Shown here piece by piece: positions 30,371 through 38,445 of a DNA stretch of 44,181 nucleotides. The notes beneath the pieces are model-generated. The model ran no database searches and had not been told where the DNA came from. It saw only the letters and a program-made list of their open reading frames with translations. The position numbers and the translations under genes are program-made. The stretch's first letter is position 1; every line of letters starts with the position of its first letter. The DNA is from Acholeplasmataceae bacterium (GTDB lineage Bacteria > Bacillota_I > Bacilli_A > Acholeplasmatales > Acholeplasmataceae), in NCBI GenBank assembly GCA_007692425.1, contig RECG01000022.1, positions 1 through 44,181 of the forward strand, in the 5' to 3' direction.

Positions 30371-31627
30371 ATGGATCAAGCATTACTTGTCGGCCTTGGC
30401 TTGCAGGCCTCTTTCGAGACCATCAGCGCATCGCTTGATGAACTTGAAAGTCTGGCGGCCGCACTGGACATACAAACCAAGGAAAAAGTCATTCAAAGGG
30501 CAAAAACCATTTCACCCCGCTTTTATATCGGAAGCGGAAAAGTCGCAGAAATCAAGACGATGATCACCGCGCTGGAAATCGACATCGTCATTTTTGATGA
30601 TACACTCTCTCCAGCCCAGTTGAAGAATCTTGAAAAGAGCCTGGATATCCAGGTGATTGACCGTAGTTTCTTGATTTTGTCTATTTTTTCTGAGCGGGCC
30701 CAGAGCAAAGAGGCCGTCCTTGAAGTGGCCCTTGCACAAAAAACTTATATGCTGCCGCGTCTGGTCGGCATGCGCAACTCCTTGTCCCGTCAAGGAGGTG
30801 GCAGTTATAACGCCAAAGGTCCAGGTGAAACCAAGCTGGAACTCGACCGTCGTCGTTTATTGAATGATATCTATCAAATCAAGCAATCTTTGATTAAAAT
30901 CAACCGTGATAAGGAAACCGCGCGCAAGCAACGTCAAAAAAACAAGATACCGGTTGTTGCCTTGGTTGGTTATACCAATGCCGGAAAATCTTCCACCATG
31001 AACAGTCTTGCCCGCCATTTGCAGCACAACTCGGATCCCGTTTTGGAAAAGGATATGTTTTTTGCCACCCTTGACACCAAAGCCAAGAAACTGCAGAAAA
31101 GCAATCAACCGCCTTTTATTTTGATTGACACTGTGGGTTTTGTTGCCAAGCTTCCCCATGAACTCGTCCGTTCATTCGAAACGACATTAAGCGATGTTGT
31201 CGCTGCTGACCTGTTGATTCACATCGCGGATGGTGCGGCGTTTGATCTTCGACAGATTGAAACCACCAAAGCCGTGTTGCAAAGCATGGGTGCAGATCAT
31301 ATTGAGCGTTTGCTCGTGTTGACGAAGAAAGAGATTGCACCACATGTTCCCAACATCGAAGAGGACTATCTTTTCATCAGCAACCGGACCGATGAAAACA
31401 TTCCTGAGCTCGTAGATGCCATCTATGGTCACTTGTATAAGGATAGTCGTATCCAAACGCTGAAAATCCCATTCGATCAAGGACAGGTCTTTTCCATCAT
31501 CAAAGAGAACAACACCATCTTGGAGAGTCGCTATGAGGATGATGGCATTTATGTGAAAGCCATCCTCACACCTGAGCAAACCACTTTGTTCAGACGCTGG
31601 ATTATCAACAACAAAACCGCCTCGTAA
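30371..31627 (+). CDS. hflX: GTPase HflX
   Basis: 418-aa ribosome-associated GTPase that splits or rescues 70S ribosomes under stress. N-terminal glycine-rich domain (RFYIGSGKVAEIK; VIFDDTLSPAQLKNLEK), the SRQGGGSYNAKGPGETKLELDRR linker segment, and the G domain: G1 VGYTNAGKSSTMN, G2/G3 FATLDTKAKKL and LIDTVGFVAKLPHELV, G4 VLTKKE. The conserved GTRGPGE motif reads NAKGPGE here, a small deviation. The start is ATG 30371 with GAGGA upstream; a long open frame upstream runs through cdaA in antisense and is not coding. Its stop codon lies in the terminator at 31613-31636. Confidence 0.95.
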   Translation: MDQALLVGLGLQASFETISASLDELESLAAALDIQTKEKVIQRAKTISPRFYIGSGKVAEIKTMITALEIDIVIFDDTLSPAQLKNLEKSLDIQVIDRSFLILSIFSERAQSKEAVLEVALAQKTYMLPRLVGMRNSLSRQGGGSYNAKGPGETKLELDRRRLLNDIYQIKQSLIKINRDKETARKQRQKNKIPVVALVGYTNAGKSSTMNSLARHLQHNSDPVLEKDMFFATLDTKAKKLQKSNQPPFILIDTVGFVAKLPHELVRSFETTLSDVVAADLLIHIADGAAFDLRQIETTKAVLQSMGADHIERLLVLTKKEIAPHVPNIEEDYLFISNRTDENIPELVDAIYGHLYKDSRIQTLKIPFDQGQVFSIIKENNTILESRYEDDGIYVKAILTPEQTTLFRRWIINNKTAS

Positions 31628-31636
31628 GGCGGTTTT
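31613..31636. terminator. bidirectional terminator for hflX (+) and tRNA-Ser (-)
   Basis: AAAACCGCC, 6-base loop, GGCGGTTTT: nine perfect pairs with T-rich tails on both sides. The hflX TAA (31625-31627) lies in the loop. On the minus strand it is 10 bases after the tRNA-Ser CCA end. Confidence 0.88.
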
Positions 31637-31646
31637 ATTTTGATGG

Positions 31647-31738
31647 TGGCGGAAGAGATGGGATTCGAACCCATGTGCCTCTTTTGGAGACAACCGCATT
31701 TCGAGTGCGGCTCGTTATGACCACTTCGATACTCTTCC
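31647..31738 (-). tRNA. tRNA-Ser (anticodon CGA)
   Basis: 92-base class II tRNA: acceptor GGAAGAG/CTCTTCC, discriminator G, encoded CCA (31647-31649), anticodon stem CCGCA/TGCGG with loop CTCGAAA (anticodon CGA, UCG codon), long variable arm, T-arm GGGTTCGAATCCC. It lies between dusB and hflX. Confidence 0.95.
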
Positions 31739-31751
31739 CTCACTCACATTC

Positions 31752-31757
31752 ATTATA
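31752..31757 (-). promoter_or_regulatory. possible -10 element for tRNA-Ser(CGA)
   Basis: Perfect TATAAT 13 bases before the tRNA 5' end. A poor -35 (ATGATT, 16-base spacer) would lie inside the end of dusB. Read-through from dusB is the alternative. Confidence 0.45.
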
Positions 31758-31759
31758 CA

Positions 31760-32731
31760 CTAAGCTCTGAAAAAATCATCGAGATGGCGTATGAAATCTT
31801 CTTTTGTTTTGGTTTGGGTGAGTGTTCTCCGTAGTTTGCTTGCGTGCTCGATGCCTTTGAGGTACCAAGGCCCATGACTGCGCATTTCCAAGATGGCAAT
31901 GTGTTCGCCTTTCAGTTTGATCAGGGCTTCCAAATGTTCAATCATCGTATGTCGGATGTCGGTATGTGAGGGGCGCTCAAGCATGGTGCCGTCTTTGAGA
32001 TACTGGTTGATTTCTTGAAAGATCCAAGGATTGCCGAGTGCCGCCCTGCCGACCATGACCGCATCACATCCTGTGTAATCCAACATGTGTTTGGCGCTCG
32101 GTCCGTCAAGCACGTCACCATTGCCGATGACTGGAATGGTCACGTGTTGCTTGACCTCGCGAATGATGTCCAAATTCGCTTTTCCGCCGTAACCTTGGGC
32201 CCGGGTGCGGGCATGGACCGTGATGGCGCTGGCACCGGCTGCTTCGATTCGTTTGGCCACTTCAACAGCATTGATGGTTTTTTCATCCCAGCCACTTCTG
32301 ATCTTGACCGTGACAGGTTTGCTGACACTTGAGACGACCGCTTTGACAATCGATTCAATCAAATCTGGATTCTTCATCAAGGAAGCGCCAGCCTGGGCTC
32401 GTAGCGCGACCTTGGGGACAGGGCACCCCATGTTGATATCAATCACATCGCAATTTGAGTGTGTGTCGATATAGGTTGCGGCTTCAACCATCGTGTCAAG
32501 ATTGGAACCGAAAATTTGTTGTGCCAGCGGCCTTTCTTCTGTTGTCATGAACAGCAGTTTGATGGTCTTCGCGTTTTGATAAATCAATCCTTTGTCGGAA
32601 ACCATCTCGGCAAACACCAAACCAGCCCCATGACGACGGGCCAAGATGCGGAACGGACTGTTTGAAACGCCCGCCATGGGCGCAAGCACGACTTTGTTTT
32701 CAATGTTTAAAGGACCAATTTTAAATGACAA
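31760..32731 (-). CDS. dusB: tRNA-dihydrouridine synthase (DusB type)
   Basis: 323-aa flavoprotein reducing uridines in the tRNA D-loop. TIM barrel: KVVLAPMAGVSNSPFR, FAEMVSDKGLI, DINMGCPVPKVALRAQAGA with catalytic Cys103, KIRSGWDE, ITVHARTRAQGYGG, GNGDVLDG, VMVGRAALGNPWIF. The start is TTG 32731: GGGTGAT precedes it, the family starts with M-x-FKIG, and the promoter at 32748-32776 would begin RNA at or beyond the in-frame ATG 32749. B. subtilis carries a dus gene of this kind near lysS; here the two are about 6 kb apart. Confidence 0.93.
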   Translation of the reverse strand: MSFKIGPLNIENKVVLAPMAGVSNSPFRILARRHGAGLVFAEMVSDKGLIYQNAKTIKLLFMTTEERPLAQQIFGSNLDTMVEAATYIDTHSNCDVIDINMGCPVPKVALRAQAGASLMKNPDLIESIVKAVVSSVSKPVTVKIRSGWDEKTINAVEVAKRIEAAGASAITVHARTRAQGYGGKANLDIIREVKQHVTIPVIGNGDVLDGPSAKHMLDYTGCDAVMVGRAALGNPWIFQEINQYLKDGTMLERPSHTDIRHTMIEHLEALIKLKGEHIAILEMRSHGPWYLKGIEHASKLRRTLTQTKTKEDFIRHLDDFFRA

Positions 32732-32747
32732 GAAAATCACCCGCTTC

Positions 32748-32776
32748 ATTGTATCATACGTCATATGAAGTTGCAA
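32748..32776 (-). promoter_or_regulatory. sigma-A-type promoter of dusB
   Basis: TTGCAA (32771-32776), 17-base spacer, TACAAT (32748-32753) with an extended TG (TGATACAAT). It leaves only a short leader before TTG 32731. Confidence 0.7.
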
Positions 32777-32779
32777 TCA

Positions 32780-32788
32780 TGCTAAAAT
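32780..32788 (+). promoter_or_regulatory. probable extended -10 promoter of hslO
   Basis: TGCTAAAAT just beyond the dusB -35, so the two divergent promoters are packed back to back within about 40 bases. Confidence 0.5.
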
Positions 32789-32811
32789 GAGACTGGCAAA
32801 CGGAGTGTGAT

Positions 32812-33714
32812 ATGATGAAAGACCATGCCTTGATCGCGCTTGCTTTTGACAAGCAAGTGCGCATTTATGTATCACAAACAACCCATCTTGTCGAACAGGC
32901 AAGACAACTGCATCAGACCTGGCCGACGGCAACCGCCGCGCTCGGTCGTTTGTTGACGGCTTCTGCCATGATGGGGCTGATGTATAAGAAGGGCGAACGC
33001 CTGACCTTGCGTGTCAAGGGTGATGGTCCGATCGGTCAGATGCTGGTCGAAGCCAATCCGGAAGGTGATGTGCGCGGTGAAATCCAAAACCCTCATGTCT
33101 ATCTGACTTTCGACGATCCTTCGCTTAAACACAAGTTAGATGTCGGTTCTGCCGTCGGCAAAGGGTTTTTACATGTCACGAAAGATTTGGGAATGAAAGA
33201 TTACTTTACCTCGTCCTCGGCACTTCAAACCGGTGAAATCGGTGACGACTTCACCTACTACTTCGCAATGAGCGAACAAGTGCCGTCTTCGGTCGGTCTT
33301 GGTGTACTGGTGGATGTCGACCAATCTGTGCTCGCCAGCGGCGGGTACATCCTGCAATTGCTTCCTTATACGTCAGAAACAACCGTTCAACGGATTGAAG
33401 ACATCATTGGCGCCATACCACCGATGAGCACGTTGATTCACGAAGGTAAGACACCTGAAGATATCGTCTCGTTGTTGTCTGACGGTACAGCTGCCATCTT
33501 GGACAAACGCTTGTTGCGCTATCATTGTCATTGTAGCAAGCGTGGTTTTGCCAGATCTTTAAGTGCTTTGGATCGTGAAACGTTGGATACGTTGATCAAC
33601 GAGGACGGAAAAGCCGAGGTCGAATGTCATTTTTGTCATCGCAAATATGTCTATTCGAAAACGGAACTCCTGCAAATCAAATCCGGTCGGGAACCACAAA
33701 AAAAGGAAGTCTGA
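32812..33714 (+). CDS. hslO: Hsp33 redox-regulated chaperonin
   Basis: 300 aa. Holdase chaperone switched on by oxidation. N-terminal domain: TATAALGRLLTASAMMG, LRVKGDGPIGQMLVEA. C-terminal zinc switch: C239 and C241 in YHCHCSK, C272 and C275 in VECHFCHRKY, the CxC...CxxC arrangement that binds Zn when reduced. Either ATG 32812 or the next codon (also ATG) may start; GGAG lies 6 bases before the first. Divergent from dusB. Its TGA falls in the loop of the terminator shared with maf. Confidence 0.95.
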   Translation: MMKDHALIALAFDKQVRIYVSQTTHLVEQARQLHQTWPTATAALGRLLTASAMMGLMYKKGERLTLRVKGDGPIGQMLVEANPEGDVRGEIQNPHVYLTFDDPSLKHKLDVGSAVGKGFLHVTKDLGMKDYFTSSSALQTGEIGDDFTYYFAMSEQVPSSVGLGVLVDVDQSVLASGGYILQLLPYTSETTVQRIEDIIGAIPPMSTLIHEGKTPEDIVSLLSDGTAAILDKRLLRYHCHCSKRGFARSLSALDRETLDTLINEDGKAEVECHFCHRKYVYSKTELLQIKSGREPQKKEV

Positions 33715-33727
33715 TGAACTTCCTTTT
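33701..33727. terminator. bidirectional terminator shared by convergent hslO and maf
   Basis: AAAAGGAAGT, 7-base loop CTGATGA, ACTTCCTTTT: ten perfect pairs, T-runs on both strands (seven T on the minus side). The hslO TGA (33712-33714) is in the loop and the maf TAA (33726-33728) begins in the right arm. Confidence 0.9.
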
Positions 33728-34277
33728 ATTCGAATGTTTTTAACATGTCCAGCACATCTTTCAAAGGAAGGCCGACAATGGTTAAAAAATCACCTTTATA
33801 GTTGTCGACCAGCGCCGCCCCTTCGCCTTGTATGGCGTAAGCTCCGGCCTTGTCAAGGGGTTCGCCACTTTGAATATACTTGTTGATTTCGATGTCGCTC
33901 AAGGGTTTCATGAAGACTTCGGCTTCTGAATAAAAGGTCTTGATCTGATCGCCTTTGACCAGTGCAACACCCGTATAAACCGTGTGCCGTTCGCCCGACA
34001 ATGTTTTCAGCATGCGATATGCGTCTTTCTCATCTGTCGGTTTGCCGAGAATCTCATTATGGTGAACCACGATCGTGTCAGCGCCAAGCACGATGTCGTT
34101 TGGATGCAGCATCGCCACATCGAGCGCTTTCATGCTGGCCAGTTCGATGACAAGATCTTGCGGTTTCTTCTTATGATCAAGTGTTTCGATGATCTTGCTT
34201 GGTACGACACGAAAATCAATGCCTGCGTCTGATAACAGTTTTGCCCTTCTAGGTGAACTGCTGGCTAAAATGATCAT
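33726..34277 (-). CDS. maf: Maf-family nucleoside triphosphate pyrophosphatase
   Basis: 183 aa. House-cleaning pyrophosphatase that hydrolyses non-canonical or excess NTPs; overproduction blocks septation in Bacillus. Marks: ILASSSPRRAKLL at the start, VLGADTIVVHHNEILGKP with the metal-site Asp, LSGERHTVYTGVAL, DKAGAYAIQGEGAALVD, VGLPL. The dTTP/UTP type (YhdE) is favoured by DKAGAYAIQG; exact substrate is inference. The start is ATG 34277 behind AAGGAGGT; an upstream ATG (34295) sits before that site. Confidence 0.94.
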   Translation of the reverse strand: MIILASSSPRRAKLLSDAGIDFRVVPSKIIETLDHKKKPQDLVIELASMKALDVAMLHPNDIVLGADTIVVHHNEILGKPTDEKDAYRMLKTLSGERHTVYTGVALVKGDQIKTFYSEAEVFMKPLSDIEINKYIQSGEPLDKAGAYAIQGEGAALVDNYKGDFLTIVGLPLKDVLDMLKTFE

Positions 34278-34303
34278 GTTCGAAACCTCCTTCATCGCTA
34301 ACC

Positions 34304-34312
34304 ATTATATCA
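34304..34312 (-). promoter_or_regulatory. extended -10 promoter of maf
   Basis: TGATATAAT, identical to the cdaA element. No clear -35. About 20 bases before the ribosome binding site start. Confidence 0.6.
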
Positions 34313-34349
34313 TAGGAAATGAGTCTGGACCGACTTTTTCACGCTGGCG

Positions 34350-34358
34350 TGTTATAAT
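34350..34358 (+). promoter_or_regulatory. extended -10 promoter of the tilS-hpt-ftsH-rqcP operon
   Basis: TGTTATAAT with TATAAT at 34353-34358; weak -35 CCGACT at 17 bases. Divergent from maf. Confidence 0.6.
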
Positions 34359-34385
34359 ATAGATGGTGAAAGCCGGGGTGTTTCC

Positions 34386-35681
34386 ATGAAGGAAGTCTTA
34401 TCATTTTTAAGAGATGATTTAGCCATCAATCCCAAACAAACGTTGATCATAGCAGTCAGTGGAGGAAGCGACTCCATGGCTTTATTGTCGCTTCTCCTGA
34501 CCACATCTTATCATTTGGTCGTGGTGCATTTCAATCATCAAAAACGTCCGGAATCCCGTGATGAGGCAAAGCTCGTTGAGTCTTTTTGTCAGGAACATGA
34601 TGTGCCTTTTCATTATTATGCCTTGAATATCGCTGGTGGAAATTTCCATCATCGTGCCCATCATTTGCGCACCCATTATCTGAATGAGGTCGCACATGTA
34701 TACAAAACCCCTTATGTCTTGACAGCCCATCATCTCGATGATCTGTTGGAAAACATCCTGATCAAGCTGACGCGCGGCAGCAACCTGCTCGGATATGCCG
34801 GCATGCAACGGGTGCACCGTTTCGATGACATGATTTATGTCAAACCCATGCTCTATGTTTCCAAAGCGGACATCATGGCCTATGTCAGGGCACATCAAGT
34901 GCCTTATCTGGATGATGCGTCCAATGACGAGCACGCTTATTTACGTAATCGGTATCGACATGCCGTTGTCCCGATCATGCGCCAAGAAAATGAAACCTTG
35001 CTTGAGCAAATCAAGCAATATCACTTGCAAGTGTCTGCGGCATTCCAAGCCATTAGAAGCCACACCAAGCGTTTTTTAAACAATGGTGAGGTGATTGATG
35101 TTGTTGCGTTTCAAAATCTGGAAGAAGCTTATAAAGACGATGTGATTGCCTATTTGATCGAACTCAAGTCACTCTCCCTCACTTACCGGACCGTTCAAAA
35201 AATCAAAGCCATCTTGCAAGGTAAACGCCCCAACACATCTTATCCGCTTAGCAACCGCCACACCTTTGTCAGGGCTTATCAAGAGGCCTATATCCAGCAC
35301 TCAGAACCGGTAGAGCACAAGCGTGTTGAGCTTAAAGAGGGCAAGACCAAGGTCGGAAATGTGTCGATTTTCACATTTTTTGACAAAACTGATGCCAAAG
35401 AAACTGAATTAGTGAAACTATGTTATAATAAATTAGCGTTTCCGCTATGGATCAGGCATCGTGAAGATGGCGATATGTTGCGTTATTCTTATGGACATAA
35501 GAAACTTAAGAAATTGTTAATCGACCTCAAGATTCCGGCTGAAGCACGCAAGCGTTTGTGGGTGGTAACCGACAACGATGACCTTATCCTCTGGATCCCG
35601 GATTATTATGTCAATGAAACGCTCGGCGATGAACATGAATTATATTTCCATTTAACCGAGGAGAAAAAACATGCACAATGA
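34386..35681 (+). CDS. tilS: tRNA(Ile)-lysidine synthase
   Basis: 431 aa. Converts C34 of the CAU-anticodon tRNA-Ile to lysidine so that it reads AUA. PP-loop SGGSDS at 25-30, VVHFNHQKRP, LTAHHLDDLLENILIKLTRG, RNRYRHAVVPIM, and a C-terminal TilS domain (WIRHREDGDMLRY, KKLLIDLKIPAEARKRLWVV). ATG 34386 with GGGGTG upstream. It overlaps hpt by 11 bases. tilS-hpt-ftsH is the Bacilli order. Confidence 0.96.
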   Translation: MKEVLSFLRDDLAINPKQTLIIAVSGGSDSMALLSLLLTTSYHLVVVHFNHQKRPESRDEAKLVESFCQEHDVPFHYYALNIAGGNFHHRAHHLRTHYLNEVAHVYKTPYVLTAHHLDDLLENILIKLTRGSNLLGYAGMQRVHRFDDMIYVKPMLYVSKADIMAYVRAHQVPYLDDASNDEHAYLRNRYRHAVVPIMRQENETLLEQIKQYHLQVSAAFQAIRSHTKRFLNNGEVIDVVAFQNLEEAYKDDVIAYLIELKSLSLTYRTVQKIKAILQGKRPNTSYPLSNRHTFVRAYQEAYIQHSEPVEHKRVELKEGKTKVGNVSIFTFFDKTDAKETELVKLCYNKLAFPLWIRHREDGDMLRYSYGHKKLKKLLIDLKIPAEARKRLWVVTDNDDLILWIPDYYVNETLGDEHELYFHLTEEKKHAQ

Positions 35682-36210
35682 CATCGACAAGATTCTTGTC
35701 AACGAACAAGAAATCGCCCAAATATGTCAAAACCTAGGTAAGCAGATTACACACGACTATCAAGGCAAAAGGCCCATTTTGGTCGGTCTTTTGAAGGGTT
35801 GTATCCCTTTCATGTCTGATTTGTCAAGGCATATAGGCCTTTATGTTGATATGGAGTTCATGGCGGTCAGTAGCTATCATGGCGGCATTTCAACATCTGG
35901 CGATGTGAAAATCCGTAAGGATTTGGACATTTCCATCGCCGATCGGGATGTCCTCATCGTCGAAGACATCGTGGATACGGCCAGTACCATCATGACTATC
36001 ATCAATTTGTTCAGGCACCGTGGTGCCGCTTCCGTCAAGGTTGTCACGCTTCTTGACAAACCAGGCGGTCGGATTCACGACTTTACGCCTGACTATATCG
36101 GCAAAACCATACCGAAAGCTTTTGTTGTCGGTTATGGCCTTGATTATGATGAGCTTTACCGCAATCTTCCTTATGTGGGTGTTCTCAAGCCCAAAGTTTA
36201 CAACGATTGA
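35671..36210 (+). CDS. hpt: hypoxanthine-guanine phosphoribosyltransferase
   Basis: 179 aa. Purine salvage: hypoxanthine or guanine plus PRPP to IMP/GMP. The PRPP loop VLIVEDIVDTASTI and the MAVSSYHGG segment are diagnostic; KPKVYND ends the protein. GAGGAG lies before ATG 35671, within the tilS 3' end. In related Bacilli the protein partners with TilS and FtsH genetically. Confidence 0.95.
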   Translation: MHNDIDKILVNEQEIAQICQNLGKQITHDYQGKRPILVGLLKGCIPFMSDLSRHIGLYVDMEFMAVSSYHGGISTSGDVKIRKDLDISIADRDVLIVEDIVDTASTIMTIINLFRHRGAASVKVVTLLDKPGGRIHDFTPDYIGKTIPKAFVVGYGLDYDELYRNLPYVGVLKPKVYND

Positions 36211-36229
36211 AATATAGAGGTGCCTTTGC

Positions 36230-38152
36230 ATGAACCAAGATCCAAAAAGACCTGATCAAAAGAAAAAAACAGAATTCCGTAAAAAGCCCGACTACCTCAT
36301 CATGATTTTCACCTTGTTGGTCGTTTTTGGTGTGTTTCTTTTCTTGCGGAATACGTTGGAAGGACAGGCGCAGGAACTTACCGTATCCGAAATCCAGGCT
36401 GCTGCCAACGCCGGTCATATTGAAGAAATCAGTTATGTGTTGGTTGGTGGCGATAACTTTGACCTGGTCGAGGTTTCCGGCAAGATTTATGATCAACACA
36501 AAGGTTTATACGACAACATCGTGACATTTGAACGCATCATGCGGATTGACCAGGCACAGGAAATCATGAATGTTGTTGAAGGTTATGGCGGGAAGACAAA
36601 CGTCAATACCCGTTCAGGCATCACCTTTTGGACGGTACTGCTCAACTTGTTTCCCATTGCCTTGTTTATCGTGATTTTGTTCATCATCTTCAGAAACGCC
36701 AACTCTTCAAACAACCGGGCTTTCGATTTTGCGAAAAATCGTGCCAAGCTCAATCGCGAAAAGGGTGTGACGTTCAAGGACGTGGCCGGCTGTGACGAAG
36801 AAAAGGAAGAGCTTGAAGAAATCATCGATTTTCTCAAGGCTCCCAAGAAGTACGTTGACATGGGTGCCCGCATTCCGAAAGGCGTCTTGCTGGTCGGTGC
36901 CCCCGGCACCGGTAAAACCTTGCTTGCCCGTGCTGTTTCCGGTGAAGCCAACGTCCCCTTCTTTTCGATATCCGGCTCTGACTTTGTTGAAATGTTTGTC
37001 GGTGTCGGTGCATCCCGTGTACGCGATCTGTTCAAGGTGGCCAAAGAAAATTCACCTTGTATTCTTTTCATTGATGAAATCGACGCTGTCGGTCGCCAAC
37101 GTGGTGCCGGTCTGGGCGGCGGACATGATGAACGAGAGCAGACTTTGAACCAGCTGCTGGTGGAAATGGATGGTTTCTCGACCAATCTCGGCATCATCAT
37201 CATGGCAGCCACCAACCGTCCGGATGTGCTTGATCCGGCCTTGTTGCGTCCCGGTCGTTTTGACCGGCAGGTTACGATTGACTTGCCTGATGTGCGAGGT
37301 CGTGAAGCGATTCTTAAAGTTCATGCCCGCAACAAAAAGCTTGATCCCAATGTCAAACTGGGGGAAGTGGCACACCGCATTCCCGGATTCAGTGGTGCCG
37401 ACATTGAAAACCTCTTGAATGAAGCGGCTTTGCTTGCCGCCAGAGACAACCGCACTTTGGTTGCCGAGCAAGATCTTGATGAAGCCATGGACCGGGTTCG
37501 TATGGGTCCCGCCAAAAAAAGCAAGAAGTTCACAAAGCAAGAAAAGAGAACGATTGCCTACCATGAGGCGGGTCATGCCGTCATCGGCTTGAAACTTGAT
37601 TATGCCAATGTCGTTCAAAAAGTCACCATCATTCCGCGCGGCCGTGCCGGCGGATACAACCTGATGGTGCCTTCTGAAGAACGCTTTTTAGAAACCAAAC
37701 AATCCCTTTTGGCCATGATTACCAGCTATCTGGGTGGCCGTGTGGCCGAAGAAATCATGTTTGATACCGTGACTACCGGTGCTTACAATGACTTTCAGAT
37801 GGCGACAAGCATTGCCCGTGCGATGGTTACCGAGTATGGCATGAGCGATCTTGGACCCATTCAATATGAAAACCAGGGTGGCAACGTCTTTCTGGGTCGT
37901 GACTATTTCAAAGAAAAGAACTTCTCCGACCAAGTCGCCCACGAAATCGACAAGGAAGTCAGAAACATCATCACCATCTGTTTTGAGAAGGCCCGTGAAA
38001 TCATCACGGCCAACAAGGACTTGCTTGACACCATTGCAAAATATTTGCTTGAAGTCGAAACCTTGACCAAGGCTGATATTGATGAACTCGTGGAAACCGG
38101 CAAGCTCTCCTGGTGGAGTGAAAAGAAAGAACTTAACGGCAATGCGGCTTGA
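36230..38152 (+). CDS. ftsH: ATP-dependent zinc metalloprotease FtsH
   Basis: 640-aa membrane AAA+ protease. Two spans (about 23-44 and 127-150) flank a small outside domain; AAA+ module with Walker [15 protein letters not shown], Walker [13 protein letters not shown], and second region of homology [22 protein letters not shown]; peptidase site [10 protein letters not shown] (HEAGH zinc motif). It degrades membrane and regulatory proteins. Start ATG 36230 behind GAGGTG. The basic N-terminus ([15 protein letters not shown]) is cytoplasmic. Confidence 0.97.
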   Translation: MNQDPKRPDQKKKTEFRKKPDYLIMIFTLLVVFGVFLFLRNTLEGQAQELTVSEIQAAANAGHIEEISYVLVGGDNFDLVEVSGKIYDQHKGLYDNIVTFERIMRIDQAQEIMNVVEGYGGKTNVNTRSGITFWTVLLNLFPIALFIVILFIIFRNANSSNNRAFDFAKNRAKLNREKGVTFKDVAGCDEEKEELEEIIDFLKAPKKYVDMGARIPKGVLLVGAPGTGKTLLARAVSGEANVPFFSISGSDFVEMFVGVGASRVRDLFKVAKENSPCILFIDEIDAVGRQRGAGLGGGHDEREQTLNQLLVEMDGFSTNLGIIIMAATNRPDVLDPALLRPGRFDRQVTIDLPDVRGREAILKVHARNKKLDPNVKLGEVAHRIPGFSGADIENLLNEAALLAARDNRTLVAEQDLDEAMDRVRMGPAKKSKKFTKQEKRTIAYHEAGHAVIGLKLDYANVVQKVTIIPRGRAGGYNLMVPSEERFLETKQSLLAMITSYLGGRVAEEIMFDTVTTGAYNDFQMATSIARAMVTEYGMSDLGPIQYENQGGNVFLGRDYFKEKNFSDQVAHEIDKEVRNIITICFEKAREIITANKDLLDTIAKYLLEVETLTKADIDELVETGKLSWWSEKKELNGNAA

Positions 38153-38387
38153 CAAGTTTTTAAAAGTGTCGCGTTTGATCAAGCGTCGCACTTTGGCCAA
38201 GGAAGCGGCTGAAAAGGATAAGATCGACATCAACGGCAAACCCGCAAAACCTTCCGCCCAGGTCAAGCCCGGCGATGTGCTCACCCTTTATCTGGGATTG
38301 AAAACCATCACTGTCAAAGTCGAAAGTCTTGAACTGAAAAAAGACGTGCTGATGTATCAGCTTTTAAGCGAAGAAAAAAGGCCATGA
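38142..38387 (+). CDS. rqcP: S4-domain RNA-binding protein RqcP (Hsp15/YabO family)
   Basis: 81 aa. S4 domain: [22 protein letters not shown], then INGKPAKPSAQVKPGDVLTL. RqcP binds stalled 50S subunits and helps RqcH elongate alanine tails. ATG 38142 lies in the last codons of ftsH (11-base overlap); no strong ribosome binding site, so coupled translation is expected. Its TGA is in the left arm of the terminator. Confidence 0.9.
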   Translation: MRLDKFLKVSRLIKRRTLAKEAAEKDKIDINGKPAKPSAQVKPGDVLTLYLGLKTITVKVESLELKKDVLMYQLLSEEKRP

Positions 38388-38407
38388 CTTTTCATGATGG
38401 CCTTTTT
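38375..38407 (+). terminator. terminator of the tilS-rqcP operon, overlapping the rqcP stop
   Basis: AAAAAGGCCAT and ATGGCCTTTTT, 11 perfect pairs around an 11-base loop. The rqcP TGA (38385-38387) straddles arm and loop. The lysS promoter begins directly after. Confidence 0.88.
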
Positions 38408-38409
38408 CA

Positions 38410-38418
38410 TGATATAAT
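38410..38418 (+). promoter_or_regulatory. extended -10 promoter of lysS
   Basis: TGATATAAT (TATAAT 38413-38418). Possible -35 TTTTCA in the loop of the preceding terminator, 18 bases away. The leader is only about 20 bases, too short for a T-box. Confidence 0.6.
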
Positions 38419-38445
38419 ATCTTGAATGACCGAGGAGGGTGGCGC

